The notes: generated by a model not told the origin, from the sequence alone. A DNA stretch of 64,000 bases from Armatimonadota bacterium (GCA_031460175.1 JAVKGW010000008.1:1-64000); one strand, 5' to 3'. Shown: positions 50,255 through 59,889, numbered from the stretch's first letter. Program-made: numbers and translations.

Positions 50255-51283
50255 CTACAGATCGTCTACCAGCTCGGCGGGCACCGCTTCCAGTGCAAAG
50301 CGCCGGCCCTCCCGGATCACGTGCACCACGAGCGGGACTCCCGGCGGGTGCTGGCCCAGCACGGCTTGCAGGTCGTCGAGGTTATACACGGGCCGGTCCT
50401 GAAGCGCCACGAGGAGATCGCCCGGCCGCAAGCCCGCCCGCTCCGCCGCGGAGCCCGGCTGGACCTCCACCACCCGCACCGCGGTGGAGGCATCGAGGCG
50501 ATGACGCACGGCTAGGCCGCGGTCCACGGGGACCGCGGCGGCCACGATCCCCAGATATGCCCGCCGCACCCGGCCATAGCGGATGAGCTGGGCGGCCACC
50601 CACTTCGCGGTGTTCACGGGGATGGCGAAACACAGGCCCTGGGACCCCGCGATCACCGCGGTGTTGATCCCCACCACCTCTCCCCGGGCGTTCACGAGCG
50701 GCCCTCCGGAGTTCCCGGGATTGAGGGCCGCGTCCGTCTGGATCACGTTCTCGATGAGCCGGCCCGTCTCCGAACGCAGGGTTCGGCCCAGGGCGCTCAC
50801 CACGCCCGCGGTGACCGTGGCGGAGAACCCCAGGGGATTCCCGATGGCGATCACCAGCTGGCCCACCCGGAGCCGGGTGGAGTCCCCGAGGGCCGCGGCG
50901 GGAAGCCCGCTCTGCGGCAGCTGCAGCACCGCCAGGTCCGTGTGGGGATCCTCTCCCACCACCCGGGCCGTGAGCTCGCGTCCGTCCACGAGGCGCACCT
51001 CGATGCGGTCCGCACCCCGCACCACGTGGCTGTTGGTGAGCACGTACCCATCCGGGGTGAGGATCACCCCGCTTCCGATCCCCCGTACCTCCGGGAGCCC
51101 CCGCCGGCGCAGGGCTTCCGGCGCCCGCCGCACAAGCCCCACGCTCACCACCGCGGGCCCCACCCGCTCCACGGCCTCCACCACCGCCCGGGAGTACGCG
51201 TCCAGGACCTCCTCCTCAGCACGTCCGGGCGAGGTGCCTTGGCGTCCACCGGCTTCTTCTGAGGCGAGCCAACGCCACTCCAC
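50255..51283 (-). CDS. HtrA/DegP-like trypsin-fold serine protease with PDZ domain
   Basis: The 342-residue protein has the catalytic triad His86 (LTNSHVV), Asp116 (HTDLAVL) and Ser192 (NPGNSGGP), then one PDZ domain (about 240-335, with PGSAAERAGLRPGDLLVAL). Most bacterial HtrA proteins carry a signal or membrane anchor. Here none is visible from GTG 51283, so the mature protease may be cytoplasmic. An upstream start is not evident. It is co-directional with the alpha/beta hydrolase. Confidence 0.92.
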   Translation of the reverse strand: MEWRWLASEEAGGRQGTSPGRAEEEVLDAYSRAVVEAVERVGPAVVSVGLVRRAPEALRRRGLPEVRGIGSGVILTPDGYVLTNSHVVRGADRIEVRLVDGRELTARVVGEDPHTDLAVLQLPQSGLPAAALGDSTRLRVGQLVIAIGNPLGFSATVTAGVVSALGRTLRSETGRLIENVIQTDAALNPGNSGGPLVNARGEVVGINTAVIAGSQGLCFAIPVNTAKWVAAQLIRYGRVRRAYLGIVAAAVPVDRGLAVRHRLDASTAVRVVEVQPGSAAERAGLRPGDLLVALQDRPVYNLDDLQAVLGQHPPGVPLVVHVIREGRRFALEAVPAELVDDL

Positions 51284-51393
51284 GGTCTCCCTCCAGGTCC
51301 CGTCGAGCCCACAAACGCCCCGGAGACCCGGGGAATTCCCCCACGGGGCCGTCCCGGAGGTATCCTCAAGGGGAGACCCGGAAGGAGGCGGCC

Positions 51394-52638
51394 ATGGCCA
51401 TCCTGTGCGATCTCCACCTGCACTCGAAGTACAGCCGGGCCACCAGCCGCGACATGGACGTGGAGAACCTGAGCCTCTGGGCCCGGCGGAAGGGGATCCA
51501 GGTGGTGGGTACCGGCGATTTCACGCACCCCCTTTGGCTCCGGGAGCTGCGCGGCAAACTGCGGCCCGTGGAGGATGGGCTGTACGAATACCGGGGGACG
51601 CGGTTCCTCCTCACCGTGGAGGTGAGCAGCATCTATCCCCAGGACGGGAAGCTGCGCAAGGTGCACGTCCTCCTCCTGAGTCCGTCCTTCGAGGTCTGCG
51701 ACCGGATCAACGCGGTGCTGGGCCGGTTCGGGAACCTGGGAGCAGACGGACGCCCCACCCTGACGCTCAGCTGTGCGAAGCTGGTGGAGTACGTGATGGA
51801 GATCTCGCCCCGGTGCCTGGTGATCCCCGCCCACGCGTGGACCCCGTGGTTCTCCGTGTTCGGGTCCCAGTCCGGCTTTGATTCCCTGGAGGAGTGCTTC
51901 CAGGACCAGCTGCGGCACGTGCGGGCCATCGAGACCGGGCTGTCGAGCGATCCGCCCATGAACTGGCGGATCTCCTGGCTCGACGGGATCACCCTGGTCT
52001 CCTTCAGCGACGCCCACTCCCCCACCAAGCTCGGCCGGGAGGCCACGGCCCTGCAGGCGGACCTGAGCTACGACGGGATCGTGGAGGCCATCCGCACGGG
52101 CCGGGTGGCCTACACCATCGAGTTCTTCCCGGAGGAGGGGAAGTACCACTACGACGGCCACCGCGCCTGTGAGGTTCGGCTGCACCCTCGCGAGACCCGC
52201 GCGCTGCAGGGCCGGTGCCCGAAGTGCGGGCGGCCCGTCACCGTAGGCGTGCTGCACCGGGTGGAGTCCCTGGCGGACCGGCCGGAGGGGGAGGCCCCTT
52301 CCGGGCGACCTCCCTACCGCAACCTCATCCCCCTGGAGGAGATCCTGGCGGAGGCCCTGGGCCAGGGGGTGGGGACCGTGCGGGTGCGGGAGGAATACCT
52401 GAAGCTCGTGGAGCGGCTCGGGGGGGAGTTCGCGGTGCTCACGGACGTGCCGCTGGAGGAGCTGCGTCGGATCACGCACCCCCGGGTGGTGGAGGGGATC
52501 CGGCGCATGCGCGCGGGACAGGTACACATCGAACCGGGGTACGACGGGGAGTTCGGCCGCATCCACCTGTTCCCGGAGGCCCAGGACGCGTCCCGGGAGA
52601 GGGGAAGCGGAGAGAGCGCGCAGATGAGCCTCTTCTAG
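51394..52638 (+). CDS. Endonuclease Q-like PHP-domain nuclease with C-terminal clamp motif
   Basis: The 414-residue protein has an N-terminal PHP domain (CDLHLHSKYSRATS, TGDFTHPLW, IPAHAWTPWFSVFGS, SDAHSP), a zinc finger (CPKCGRPVT) and a helical C-terminal part (PLEEILAEALGQGVGTVRV, then LTDVPLEEL). This is the layout of archaeal EndoQ, which nicks DNA 5' of deaminated or abasic sites, also present in a few bacteria. The last six residues AQMSLF match the beta-clamp binding consensus. AAGGAGGCGG precedes the ATG. Confidence 0.88.
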   Translation: MAILCDLHLHSKYSRATSRDMDVENLSLWARRKGIQVVGTGDFTHPLWLRELRGKLRPVEDGLYEYRGTRFLLTVEVSSIYPQDGKLRKVHVLLLSPSFEVCDRINAVLGRFGNLGADGRPTLTLSCAKLVEYVMEISPRCLVIPAHAWTPWFSVFGSQSGFDSLEECFQDQLRHVRAIETGLSSDPPMNWRISWLDGITLVSFSDAHSPTKLGREATALQADLSYDGIVEAIRTGRVAYTIEFFPEEGKYHYDGHRACEVRLHPRETRALQGRCPKCGRPVTVGVLHRVESLADRPEGEAPSGRPPYRNLIPLEEILAEALGQGVGTVRVREEYLKLVERLGGEFAVLTDVPLEELRRITHPRVVEGIRRMRAGQVHIEPGYDGEFGRIHLFPEAQDASRERGSGESAQMSLF

Positions 52639-52640
52639 CC

Positions 52641-53834
52641 GTGCGGGATCCCGAACCCGTCGAGGGCGCCGTGGTCCTCCATCGGGGCCGGGAACAGCGG
52701 ATCCTCCCGGGGCACCTCTGGGTGTACGAGGGGGAGGTGGCGGAGGTGCGGGGGAACCCCGCCCCTGGGGCCCTGGTGGACGTCCTCACCTCCCGGGGTG
52801 CCTTCTGCGGGCGGGGGTTCTACAATCCCCACAGCAAGATCCGGGTTCGCATCCTCACGTTCGAGGAAGAACCGATCGGCCCCGACTTCTTCGCCCGCCG
52901 CATCGGCCAAGCCCTGGCGCTGCGGGAGCGGGTGGTCCGGGGGACCACCGCCTACCGGGTGGTGTACGCGGAGGGAGACCTTCTCCCCGGGCTCATCGTG
53001 GATCGGTACGGGGATCTGCTGGTCATGCAGACCCTGGCGTTCGGGACGGACGCCCGCAAGGAGCTGCTGGCGGACCTCCTCCTGGAGCAGACGGGGGCCC
53101 GGGTGGTGTACCTGCGCAACGACCCGGGGGTGCGGTCCCTGGAGGGCCTGCCCCGCCACCAGGGGTTCCTGCGGGGAGAGGCCCCGACCCGGGTGGAGAT
53201 CGGTGAGGGAGAGGCCCGGTTCCTGGTGGACGTGGCCAGCGGGCAGAAGACGGGGTGGTTCTGCGACCAGCGGGAGAACCGTCTGAGCTGCGCCCCCCTG
53301 GCCCGGGACGCGGACGTCCTGGAGGTGTTCTCCTACACCGGGGCCTTCGGGATCCACGCGGCCCTGCACGGGGCCCGGTCGGTGCTGGGGATGGATGTGA
53401 GCGAGACGGCCATCGCCCTCGCCCGGGAGAACGCCCGGCTCAACGGCGTACCGGACCGGTGCCGGTACGAGGTGGCGGACGCCTTCGAGGCCCTCCGGGC
53501 CCTGGAGGGGGAGGGTGCCCGGTTCGACCTCGTGATCCTGGACCCCCCCGCCTTCGCCCGGCGGAAGGAGGCGGTCCGCCGGGCACTGGCGGGCTACAAG
53601 GAGATCAACCTCCGGGCCCTCAAGCTCCTGCGGCCCGGCGGGTATCTGGTGAGCTGCTCCTGCTCTTCCTTCGTGGACGAGGGAATGCTGTGGCAGGTGA
53701 TCCTGGAGGCCGCCCGGGACGCGGGCCAGCGGGTGCGCCTGCTGGAGTTCCGGGGGCAGGCCCGGGATCACCCCATGCTGGGGGCCATGCCGGAGACCCG
53801 CTACCTCAAGTGCTTCGTGCTCCAGACGGTATAA
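52641..53834 (+). CDS. SAM-dependent rRNA (cytosine-C5) methyltransferase, RlmI-like
   Basis: The 397-residue protein has an N-terminal PUA domain (LPGHLWVYEGEVAEV), a middle domain, and a Rossmann methyltransferase with FCDQRENR, VLEVFSYTGAFGIHAALHGA, VILDPPAFAR and VSCSCSSF. The DPPAF and SCS motifs are shared by RlmI/RlmO enzymes, which methylate 23S rRNA cytosine. The start GTG lies two bases after the EndoQ stop. Confidence 0.88.
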   Translation: MRDPEPVEGAVVLHRGREQRILPGHLWVYEGEVAEVRGNPAPGALVDVLTSRGAFCGRGFYNPHSKIRVRILTFEEEPIGPDFFARRIGQALALRERVVRGTTAYRVVYAEGDLLPGLIVDRYGDLLVMQTLAFGTDARKELLADLLLEQTGARVVYLRNDPGVRSLEGLPRHQGFLRGEAPTRVEIGEGEARFLVDVASGQKTGWFCDQRENRLSCAPLARDADVLEVFSYTGAFGIHAALHGARSVLGMDVSETAIALARENARLNGVPDRCRYEVADAFEALRALEGEGARFDLVILDPPAFARRKEAVRRALAGYKEINLRALKLLRPGGYLVSCSCSSFVDEGMLWQVILEAARDAGQRVRLLEFRGQARDHPMLGAMPETRYLKCFVLQTV

Positions 53835-53889
53835 TTCCGTTGGAAGGAGCGAGCCTCCACGTGCCGATGCCGTGGCGCGCGAAGTGGTC

Positions 53890-53928
53890 CGGGAGGGGGG
53901 AAAGAGGAATCCCTCCTCCCGTCGTTTT
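53890..53928 (+). terminator. Rho-independent terminator before the R3H ATPase gene
   Basis: CGGGAGG (53890-53896) pairs with CCTCCCG (53915-53921) with additional inner GC pairs, followed by TCGTTTTCC. It ends the methyltransferase transcript. A TATAAT box overlaps the end of that gene (53829-53834), so the hairpin could instead lie in the leader of the next gene. Confidence 0.72.
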
Positions 53929-53939
53929 CCCTGGGGACG

Positions 53940-55550
53940 ATGGGTACACATCTCCACGAGGGAGGGGTTGAGTTGTCGTCGGCCCGCCTGGCACCGCTGA
54001 GCCCGCAAGGGCGGGAGCGGCGGATTCCCGCCCGGTCCATCCAGATCACGGATAACCTCGACCTGCTGCTCGCGGTCCTTCCCCCTCACATCCGGGAGGC
54101 CGTGGAGCGCAAGCCCTACCGGGACAGCCTCATCGAGGTGGTGATGGATCTGGGTCGGGTGCCCGAGGCCCGGTACCCGGGTGGGGCAGAGCCCCTCGGC
54201 AAGGAGCCCGTGACCCGCGCGGACATCCACTACGTGGTGGAGCGGGTGGGAACCTTCGGAAAGGACAACCGGGCCGGCATCAGCGGGACCCTGCACCGGA
54301 TCTCCGCCATCCGGAACCGGCTGGGGGAGATCGTGGGGCTCACCTGTCGGGTGGGCCGGGCGGTGTTCGGGACCGTGGACATCGTGCGGGACGTGATCGA
54401 ATCCGGGAAGTCCATCCTGCTCCTGGGCCGGCCGGGCGTGGGCAAGACCACCCTCCTGCGGGAAGCGGCCCGCGTGCTGGCGGACGAACTCGGGAAGCGC
54501 GTCATCGTGGTGGACACCAGCAACGAGATCGCGGGCGACGGAGACATCCCCCACCCGGGCATCGGACGGGCCCGGCGCATGCAGGTTCCGGAACCTGCCC
54601 TGCAGCACGCGGTGATGATCGAGGCGGTGGAGAACCACATGCCGGAGGTGATCGTGATCGACGAGATCGGCACGGAGGCAGAGGCCCTGGCCGCCCGCAC
54701 CATCGCGGAGCGGGGGGTGCAGCTCATCGCCACCGCCCACGGGAACACCCTGGAGAACCTGCTCCAGAACCCCACCCTCTCGGACCTCATCGGCGGCATC
54801 CAGGCGGTCACCCTCTCGGACGAGGAGGCCCGGCGGCGGGGTACCCAGAAGACGGTGCTTGAGCGGAAAGCCCCGCCCACCTTCGACGTGGTGATCGAGA
54901 TCCACGACAAGGACAAGCTGGCCGTCCACCACGACGTGGCGGAGGTGGTGGACCGCATGCTGCGCGGCATCCCGCCCCGGCCCGAGCTCCGGGTGCGGGC
55001 GGACAGCGGGGAGGTGGAGATCCGGGCCACGGAGCCGGAGGAGCCCACCCGGTCCTTCGTGGTGCCGTCCCCCGAGGCGAAGCCCGGAGCGAAGAAGGTC
55101 CTGCGCATCTATCCCTACGCGGTGAGCCGCAACCGCCTGGAGCGGGCCATCCGGGAGCTCCGGGTACCCGCCTACGTGGTGGACCGGCTGGAGGACGCGG
55201 ACGTGGTGGTGACCCTGAAGTCCCAGGAGAAGCGGCAGCCTAAGAAGCTGCGGGATGCCCAGGAGCGGGGCGTGCCGCTGTACGTGGTGAAGAGCAACAC
55301 CGTGACGCAGCTCGTGAACTTCCTGCGCTCCCTGTTCGAGGGAGGAGAGGAGATGAGCGCGGAGGAGGCGGCGCTGCGGGAAGTGGAGGACGCCATCCAA
55401 GAGGTCCTGCGGCGGGCGCAGCCCGTGGAACTCTCCCCGCAGAACGCGTACGTGCGCCGGCTGCAGCACGAGCTCGTGCAGCGCTACGGGCTCGTTTCGG
55501 AAAGCAAGGGGGAGGAACCGTTCCGCCGGGTGGTGATCTACCCACGGTAA
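53940..55550 (+). CDS. AAA ATPase with R3H domain (Ycf45/SpoIIIAA-like)
   Basis: The 536-residue protein has [20 protein letters not shown] near the N-terminus, a P-loop ATPase ([35 protein letters not shown]), and a C-terminal R3H-type nucleic-acid binding domain (about 470-536). The family is conserved in cyanobacteria, plastids and Firmicutes; its precise role in nucleic acid metabolism is unclear. The start ATG 53940 is one choice; an in-frame TTG at 53973 after GGGAGGGG is the other. Confidence 0.85.
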   Translation: MGTHLHEGGVELSSARLAPLSPQGRERRIPARSIQITDNLDLLLAVLPPHIREAVERKPYRDSLIEVVMDLGRVPEARYPGGAEPLGKEPVTRADIHYVVERVGTFGKDNRAGISGTLHRISAIRNRLGEIVGLTCRVGRAVFGTVDIVRDVIESGKSILLLGRPGVGKTTLLREAARVLADELGKRVIVVDTSNEIAGDGDIPHPGIGRARRMQVPEPALQHAVMIEAVENHMPEVIVIDEIGTEAEALAARTIAERGVQLIATAHGNTLENLLQNPTLSDLIGGIQAVTLSDEEARRRGTQKTVLERKAPPTFDVVIEIHDKDKLAVHHDVAEVVDRMLRGIPPRPELRVRADSGEVEIRATEPEEPTRSFVVPSPEAKPGAKKVLRIYPYAVSRNRLERAIRELRVPAYVVDRLEDADVVVTLKSQEKRQPKKLRDAQERGVPLYVVKSNTVTQLVNFLRSLFEGGEEMSAEEAALREVEDAIQEVLRRAQPVELSPQNAYVRRLQHELVQRYGLVSESKGEEPFRRVVIYPR

Positions 55551-55582
55551 CGGAGCCCGCCGGACGACGGACCCCGCAGGGG

Positions 55583-56251
55583 GTGTTCATCGCCCTGGAC
55601 GGCCCGGAGGGGGCGGGGAAGACCACCCAGGTGCTGCACCTGGCCGAGCGCCTTCGTTCCCTGGGGGTGGAGGTGGTGACCACCCGGGAGCCCGGGGGGA
55701 CCCCGCTCGGGGAAGCCATCCGGGGGCTCCTGCTCGATCCCACCTCCCGCGGGATCTGTCCCCGGGCGGAGATGCTCCTGTTCGCCGCGGCCCGGGCCCA
55801 GTTCACGGAGGAGGTGGTGCGACCGGCTCTGGAGGCGGGCCGGGTGGTGCTCTCGGATCGGTCCGTCTACGCCTCCCTGGCCTACCAGGGGTATGCCCGG
55901 GGGCTGGGGGTCGAGGTGGTGCGGCACGTGAACGAGGTGGCGACGGGAGGGCTGTATCCAGACCTCGCCCTGATCCTGGACGTCCCCCCGGAGGTGGGGC
56001 TGGAACGGGTGAGCCGGGCCCGGGGGGCGGGAGGGCTGGATCGGGTGGAGGGCGAGGATGCCGCGTTCCACCAGCGGGTCCGGGAAGGGTTTCTCCGCCT
56101 GAGCCGCGAAGATCCGCGCGTGCGGGTGATTCCAGCGACGGGGGACCTGGAGGAAGTGGCGGCCCGGATCTGGAGGGAGGTGGAGCCGGTGTTGCGGGCA
56201 CGGGGTCTACCGGTCGGGATGGCCGGAGAGGGGGGAGGGGATCGTGGCTAG
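55583..56251 (+). CDS. tmk: Thymidylate kinase
   Basis: The 222-residue kinase has P-loop LDGPEGAGKTTQ, TTREPGGTPLGE, SDRSVYASLAYQGYARG and LDVPPEVGLERVSRARG, all typical of bacterial Tmk, which phosphorylates dTMP to dTDP. It begins a Firmicutes-like gene order tmk - c-di-AMP receptor - holB. The GTG start is preceded by AGGGG. Its end overlaps the next gene by eight bases. Confidence 0.95.
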   Translation: MFIALDGPEGAGKTTQVLHLAERLRSLGVEVVTTREPGGTPLGEAIRGLLLDPTSRGICPRAEMLLFAAARAQFTEEVVRPALEAGRVVLSDRSVYASLAYQGYARGLGVEVVRHVNEVATGGLYPDLALILDVPPEVGLERVSRARGAGGLDRVEGEDAAFHQRVREGFLRLSREDPRVRVIPATGDLEEVAARIWREVEPVLRARGLPVGMAGEGGGDRG

Positions 56252-56585
56252 CGGCACGCAGCTGGTGCTGGCCATCGTGCAGGAGAAGGACGCCCCCAGG
56301 CTCATCGAGCAGCTCACCGCCTCCGGCTTCCAGGCCACCATGCTGGCGAGCACCGGGGGATTCCTGCGGGCGGGGAACGCCACCGTGCTCGTGGGCACGG
56401 AGGCGGAGCGGGTGGAACGGGTGCTGGAGATCGTGCGGACCACCTGCCGGACCCGGGAGCAGCTGTTGACGCCGGTCCCGCCCGTGATGGAACCCGTGGA
56501 GGTGTATGCCGCGTATCCCGTGCGGGTGCGGGTGGGTGGAGGCATCGTGTTCGTGCTGGACGTGGTGCGGATGGAGCGGGTGTAG
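56244..56585 (+). CDS. Cyclic di-AMP receptor (DarA/PstA, DUF970)
   Basis: The 113-residue PII-like protein has QLVLAIVQEKDAPRLIEQL, ATMLASTGGFLRAGNATVL and a C-terminal GGGIVFVLDVVRMERV, which match the PstA/DarA family that binds cyclic di-AMP as a trimer. Its output is unknown. The position between tmk and holB is conserved in Firmicutes. Confidence 0.9.
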   Translation: MASGTQLVLAIVQEKDAPRLIEQLTASGFQATMLASTGGFLRAGNATVLVGTEAERVERVLEIVRTTCRTREQLLTPVPPVMEPVEVYAAYPVRVRVGGGIVFVLDVVRMERV

Positions 56586-57595
56586 TGCGGTTCGCGGACG
56601 TCCTGGACCAGTACCATGCCATCGGGCTGCTGCGCAGCGCCCTCCGCACGGGGCGGGTCCACCACGCTTACCTCTTCACGGGACCCTCGGGCACGGGTCG
56701 GCGGGAGACCGCCTGGGCCTTCGCCCAGGCCCTCCAGTGCCAGCGCTACGCGGAGGACGCCTGCGGGAATTGTCTACCCTGCCAGAAATCGGAGCGGCGG
56801 GTGCATCCGGACATCCGGTGGATCGAACCGCCGGAGGGCCGTCAGGGGATCGGCATCGACCAGATCCGGGAGATGCGGCAGGAGGCCGCCTACGGTCCGT
56901 ACGAGGGGAAATACAGGGTATACATCGTGGCCCCCGCGGAGCGGCTCCTTCCCGAAGCGCAGAACGCCCTCCTGAAGCTCCTGGAAGAGCCTCCGCCCCG
57001 TATCGTGATCCTCTTGGTGGCGGAGTCCCCGAACGCGCTGCTGCCTACCGTGGTCTCCCGCACCCAGCTTGTGCGGTTCAATCTGGTCCCCGCGGCGGAC
57101 ATCGAGCGGGCCCTGCGGGTCCAGTTCGAGGTGCCTCCCGCCCGGGCCCGGGTACTCGCGGCCCTCTGTGCGGGGCGGGCGGCCCTGGCGGCCCGGTGGG
57201 CCCGGGATCCGGACGCCCTCGCGGACCGGGACCGGGTGGTGGACTGGCTCGGGCGCGTCGAGCAGGAGGGCCTCCTGGCAGCCCTGGAGGCCGCGGAATC
57301 CCTGGCCCAGGACCGGGAGCGCCTCGGGGAGCTGCTGGACATCGCCCTCCTGTGGTATCGGGACGTGCTGGTGGAGCAGCACGCGGGGGACGAGCGCCTG
57401 CTGGTCAACCTCGATCGCCGGGAGGAGATCCGCAGGCTCGCGGCCCGTCTCCCTCCAGAAGCTGTCCGCCGCCGGCTGGAGGCCATCGAGCGGGCGAAGG
57501 CGGATCTCCGCCGCAACGTGCAACCGCGCCTGGCGCTGGAGGCCATGTTCCTGCAGTTCCAGCTCCACCCCACCCCCACGGCACCTCCCGTCTAG
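56585..57595 (+). CDS. holB: DNA polymerase III delta' subunit
   Basis: The 336-residue clamp-loader protein has QYHAIGLLRSALRTGRVHHAYL, a P-loop-like GPSGTGRRE in which the Walker Lys is replaced by Arg, the zinc module CQRYAEDACGNCLPC, and LLPEAQNALLKLLEEPPP with SRTQ. Loss of the Walker Lys is normal for delta', which does not hydrolyse ATP. It starts on the last base of the previous stop and converges with the B-box gene. Confidence 0.93.
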   Translation: MRFADVLDQYHAIGLLRSALRTGRVHHAYLFTGPSGTGRRETAWAFAQALQCQRYAEDACGNCLPCQKSERRVHPDIRWIEPPEGRQGIGIDQIREMRQEAAYGPYEGKYRVYIVAPAERLLPEAQNALLKLLEEPPPRIVILLVAESPNALLPTVVSRTQLVRFNLVPAADIERALRVQFEVPPARARVLAALCAGRAALAARWARDPDALADRDRVVDWLGRVEQEGLLAALEAAESLAQDRERLGELLDIALLWYRDVLVEQHAGDERLLVNLDRREEIRRLAARLPPEAVRRRLEAIERAKADLRRNVQPRLALEAMFLQFQLHPTPTAPPV

Positions 57596-57828
57596 CGGGA
57601 GGCGAGGAGGAACCACCAGAAGAGCAAAACCATAAGCACCGCCCCCGCGGCCACCCACGCCCACAGGGACCTGGGGCGGGGGCGAAGTGGCTGTTCCACG
57701 CAGGGCCGGCACAGGTTTCCGGACGCGGTTCGGACCACGCACCCCGGGCAGATGGCCCGCCCACACCGGGTGCAGTAGTAGAGGGCGGGCCGATCCGGGT
57801 GATAGGCGCACCGGATCTCGCTCACCAT
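57592..57828 (-). CDS. Small B-box zinc-finger membrane protein
   Basis: The 78-residue protein has a B-box-type finger (CAYHPDRPALYYCTRCGRAI, then CPGC and CRPC) followed by one membrane helix (about 55-75). Such proteins occur widely in bacteria as small membrane-tethered zinc-finger proteins of unknown role. The frame begins within the nfo stop region (seven-base overlap) and its own stop overlaps holB on the other strand. Confidence 0.82.
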   Translation of the reverse strand: MVSEIRCAYHPDRPALYYCTRCGRAICPGCVVRTASGNLCRPCVEQPLRPRPRSLWAWVAAGAVLMVLLFWWFLLASR

Positions 57829-58664
57829 CCCCCCTCGGCCCGGAGGGACTTCAGCACCTCCAGGTTGCGGCGATCCGGCCCCTGCTTGCCGAATCCCGGC
57901 GTCTCGATGATCCCGCACAGCGAAGCAAGCCTCGGGTGGCTCACGAGTGTCCGGAAACCCACAAGCCCAATGCGGCCCGCGCCGATGTTCTCATGGCGGT
58001 CCCGCCGGCTCCCGCGGGGAGCCTGGGTGTCGTTGAGGTGCAGGAGCCGCAAACGCGCCAGGCCCACCTGCTCCTGGAAGGCCTCCAGCATGGCCTCCAC
58101 CCCGTCCGGGGTCTGAAGATCCCACCCCGCGGCATAGAGGTGCGCGGTGTCCAGGCAGATCCCGACCCGCTCATCCCCGTCCAGGGCGTCCACAAGCGCC
58201 GCGAGCTCTCCGAACGTCCCCCCCAGGGTGCGGCCCGCGCTGCCCTCCAGGAGCACCAAGGCCCGGTCCGTGGCCGCTAGCCCCCTCCGCACCGCCCGGG
58301 CCACCCGGCGGACCGCCTCCGCGAATCCGCAGTCTCTCGCGCTTCCGATGTGGGTCACCACCCCCAACCCCTCCAGGACCTCCATCACCTCCAGGGCGTG
58401 CCCGAGCGCCCGCACGGACCGCTCGTACACCTCTCCGGAAGCCGCCAGGTTCAGGAGATACGGGGTGTGGGCCACGAGGGGATCGAGGCCACTACGGGCT
58501 CGTTCCCTGCGGAATTCCGCCAGGTCCTCCGGAGGGTACCGAACCGCCCGCCAGCTCCGGGGGTTTCCCACGAAGATCTGGAGGCACTCGCACCCGATGG
58601 CCAAGGCCCGGGCAATGGCGCTGGAGAGGCGGCCCCGGATGGAGACGTGGGCCCCGAACCGCAC
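57822..58664 (-). CDS. nfo: Endonuclease IV
   Basis: The 280-residue TIM-barrel AP endonuclease has VRFGAHVSIRGRLSSAI, LQIFVGNPRSW, AHTPYLLNLA, LLEGSAG, CLDTAHLYAAGWD, LHLNDTQAPRGSRRDRHENI and ETPGF with the zinc ligands of Nfo. It cuts abasic sites in base excision repair. The GTG start at 58664 matches the family N-terminus; an upstream ATG (58694) adds ten residues. The window also holds an EndoQ-like enzyme, so two AP-site routes are present. Confidence 0.95.
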   Translation of the reverse strand: MRFGAHVSIRGRLSSAIARALAIGCECLQIFVGNPRSWRAVRYPPEDLAEFRRERARSGLDPLVAHTPYLLNLAASGEVYERSVRALGHALEVMEVLEGLGVVTHIGSARDCGFAEAVRRVARAVRRGLAATDRALVLLEGSAGRTLGGTFGELAALVDALDGDERVGICLDTAHLYAAGWDLQTPDGVEAMLEAFQEQVGLARLRLLHLNDTQAPRGSRRDRHENIGAGRIGLVGFRTLVSHPRLASLCGIIETPGFGKQGPDRRNLEVLKSLRAEGGW

Positions 58665-58722
58665 GGATCTACTGTACCAGACCTGGACTACCATGGGAGG
58701 AGAACCGACCAGGAGGCTCCGG

Positions 58723-59889
58723 ATGGCTCAGCTCGGGTTCAACACACTCGCGGTGCATGCGGGAAGCCCTCCGGATCCCTTCGGGGCCCTCGTCCCGCCC
58801 CTCTACCAGACCAGTACCTTTACCTTCGAGACCGTGGCCGATGGCGCCCGGCGCGCGAACGAGCGGATCCCCGCGGCCTTCTACACCCGATGGGGCAACC
58901 CGACCCTACGCGCGTGCGCGGACCGCCTCGCCGCCCTGGAGGGCGGGGAGGCGTGTCTGCTGGCCGCCTCGGGGATGGCAGCCACCAGCCAGGCGGTGCT
59001 GGCGGTGGTGCGGGGCGGCGATCACCTCGTGGCCCCCGTCTCCCTCTACTCCGGCACTTTCGAGCTCTTTGCCCAAGTCCTTCCGCGCTACGGGGTCGAG
59101 GTCACCTTCGTGGACCCGGAGGATCCGGAGAACTACGCCCGCGCCGTCCGGCCGAACACGAAGCTCGTGTACCTGGAAACGCCTGCCAACCCGGTGCTGC
59201 AGATCACGGACATCGCCGCCGTGGCCCGCATCGCTCGCCAGGCGGGCATCCTCTCCATGGCGGACAACACCTTTGCCACCCCATACAACACACGACCTCT
59301 CGCGCTCGGGGTGGACGTGGTGGTGCACAGCGCCACCAAGGCTTTGGGCGGGCACCACCACTTGGTCCTGGGCGCCGTGGTGGGCAAGCGGGACTTCATC
59401 GAACGGTGCTGGGAGCAGGTGCGGGTCTACGGCGGATGCGCAGATCCCTTCGCCGCGTGGCTGCTGCTGGTGGGCGTGCAGACCCTGGGCCTGCGGATGG
59501 AGCGGGTGAACCGGACCGCGCTCGAGATCGCCCGCTTCCTCGCGGGCCATCCCCGGGTGGAGCGGGTGTACTACCCGGGCCTTCCAGAGCATCCGAACCA
59601 CGCGGTGGCGCGCAGGCAGATGCACGGGTTTGGAGGCATGCTGGCGTTTGAGGTGCGGGGAGGACTGGAGGCCGGCGTCCGGCTGGTGGAGCGGCTGCGG
59701 GTCATCCAGCGGGCGGTGAGCCTCGGGGGCGTGCATTCCCTCGCCACCCACCCGGCCAGCACCACGCACGCACACATGCCGCGGGAGGAGCGGATCCGGG
59801 CCGGCATCCGCGACGGCCTCATCCGTCTCTCCGTGGGCATCGAGGATCTTGAAGATCTCCTCGCGGACCTGGAGCAGGCTCTGGAATGA
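58723..59889 (+). CDS. Cys/Met metabolism PLP enzyme (trans-sulfuration family)
   Basis: The 388-residue fold-type I enzyme has FNTLAVHAGSPPDPFGALV, YTRWGNPTLRACADRLAALE, ASGMAATSQAVLA, ADNTFATPYN, VVHSATKALGGHHHLVLG with PLP Lys206, and a C-terminal SLGGVHSLATHPASTTHAHM. The family includes cystathionine gamma-synthase, beta- and gamma-lyases and O-acetylhomoserine sulfhydrylases; residues to decide among these are not clear. GGHHHLV differs from the usual GGHSDVVGG. The ACT-like gene starts within its stop (ATGA). AGGAGG precedes the ATG. Confidence 0.88.
   Translation: MAQLGFNTLAVHAGSPPDPFGALVPPLYQTSTFTFETVADGARRANERIPAAFYTRWGNPTLRACADRLAALEGGEACLLAASGMAATSQAVLAVVRGGDHLVAPVSLYSGTFELFAQVLPRYGVEVTFVDPEDPENYARAVRPNTKLVYLETPANPVLQITDIAAVARIARQAGILSMADNTFATPYNTRPLALGVDVVVHSATKALGGHHHLVLGAVVGKRDFIERCWEQVRVYGGCADPFAAWLLLVGVQTLGLRMERVNRTALEIARFLAGHPRVERVYYPGLPEHPNHAVARRQMHGFGGMLAFEVRGGLEAGVRLVERLRVIQRAVSLGGVHSLATHPASTTHAHMPREERIRAGIRDGLIRLSVGIEDLEDLLADLEQALE

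Noticed and set aside
56585-57595. Clamp-loader gene as dnaX.
   Set aside because: The Walker Lys is replaced by Arg, the protein is short, and the position after tmk and the c-di-AMP receptor is that of holB.
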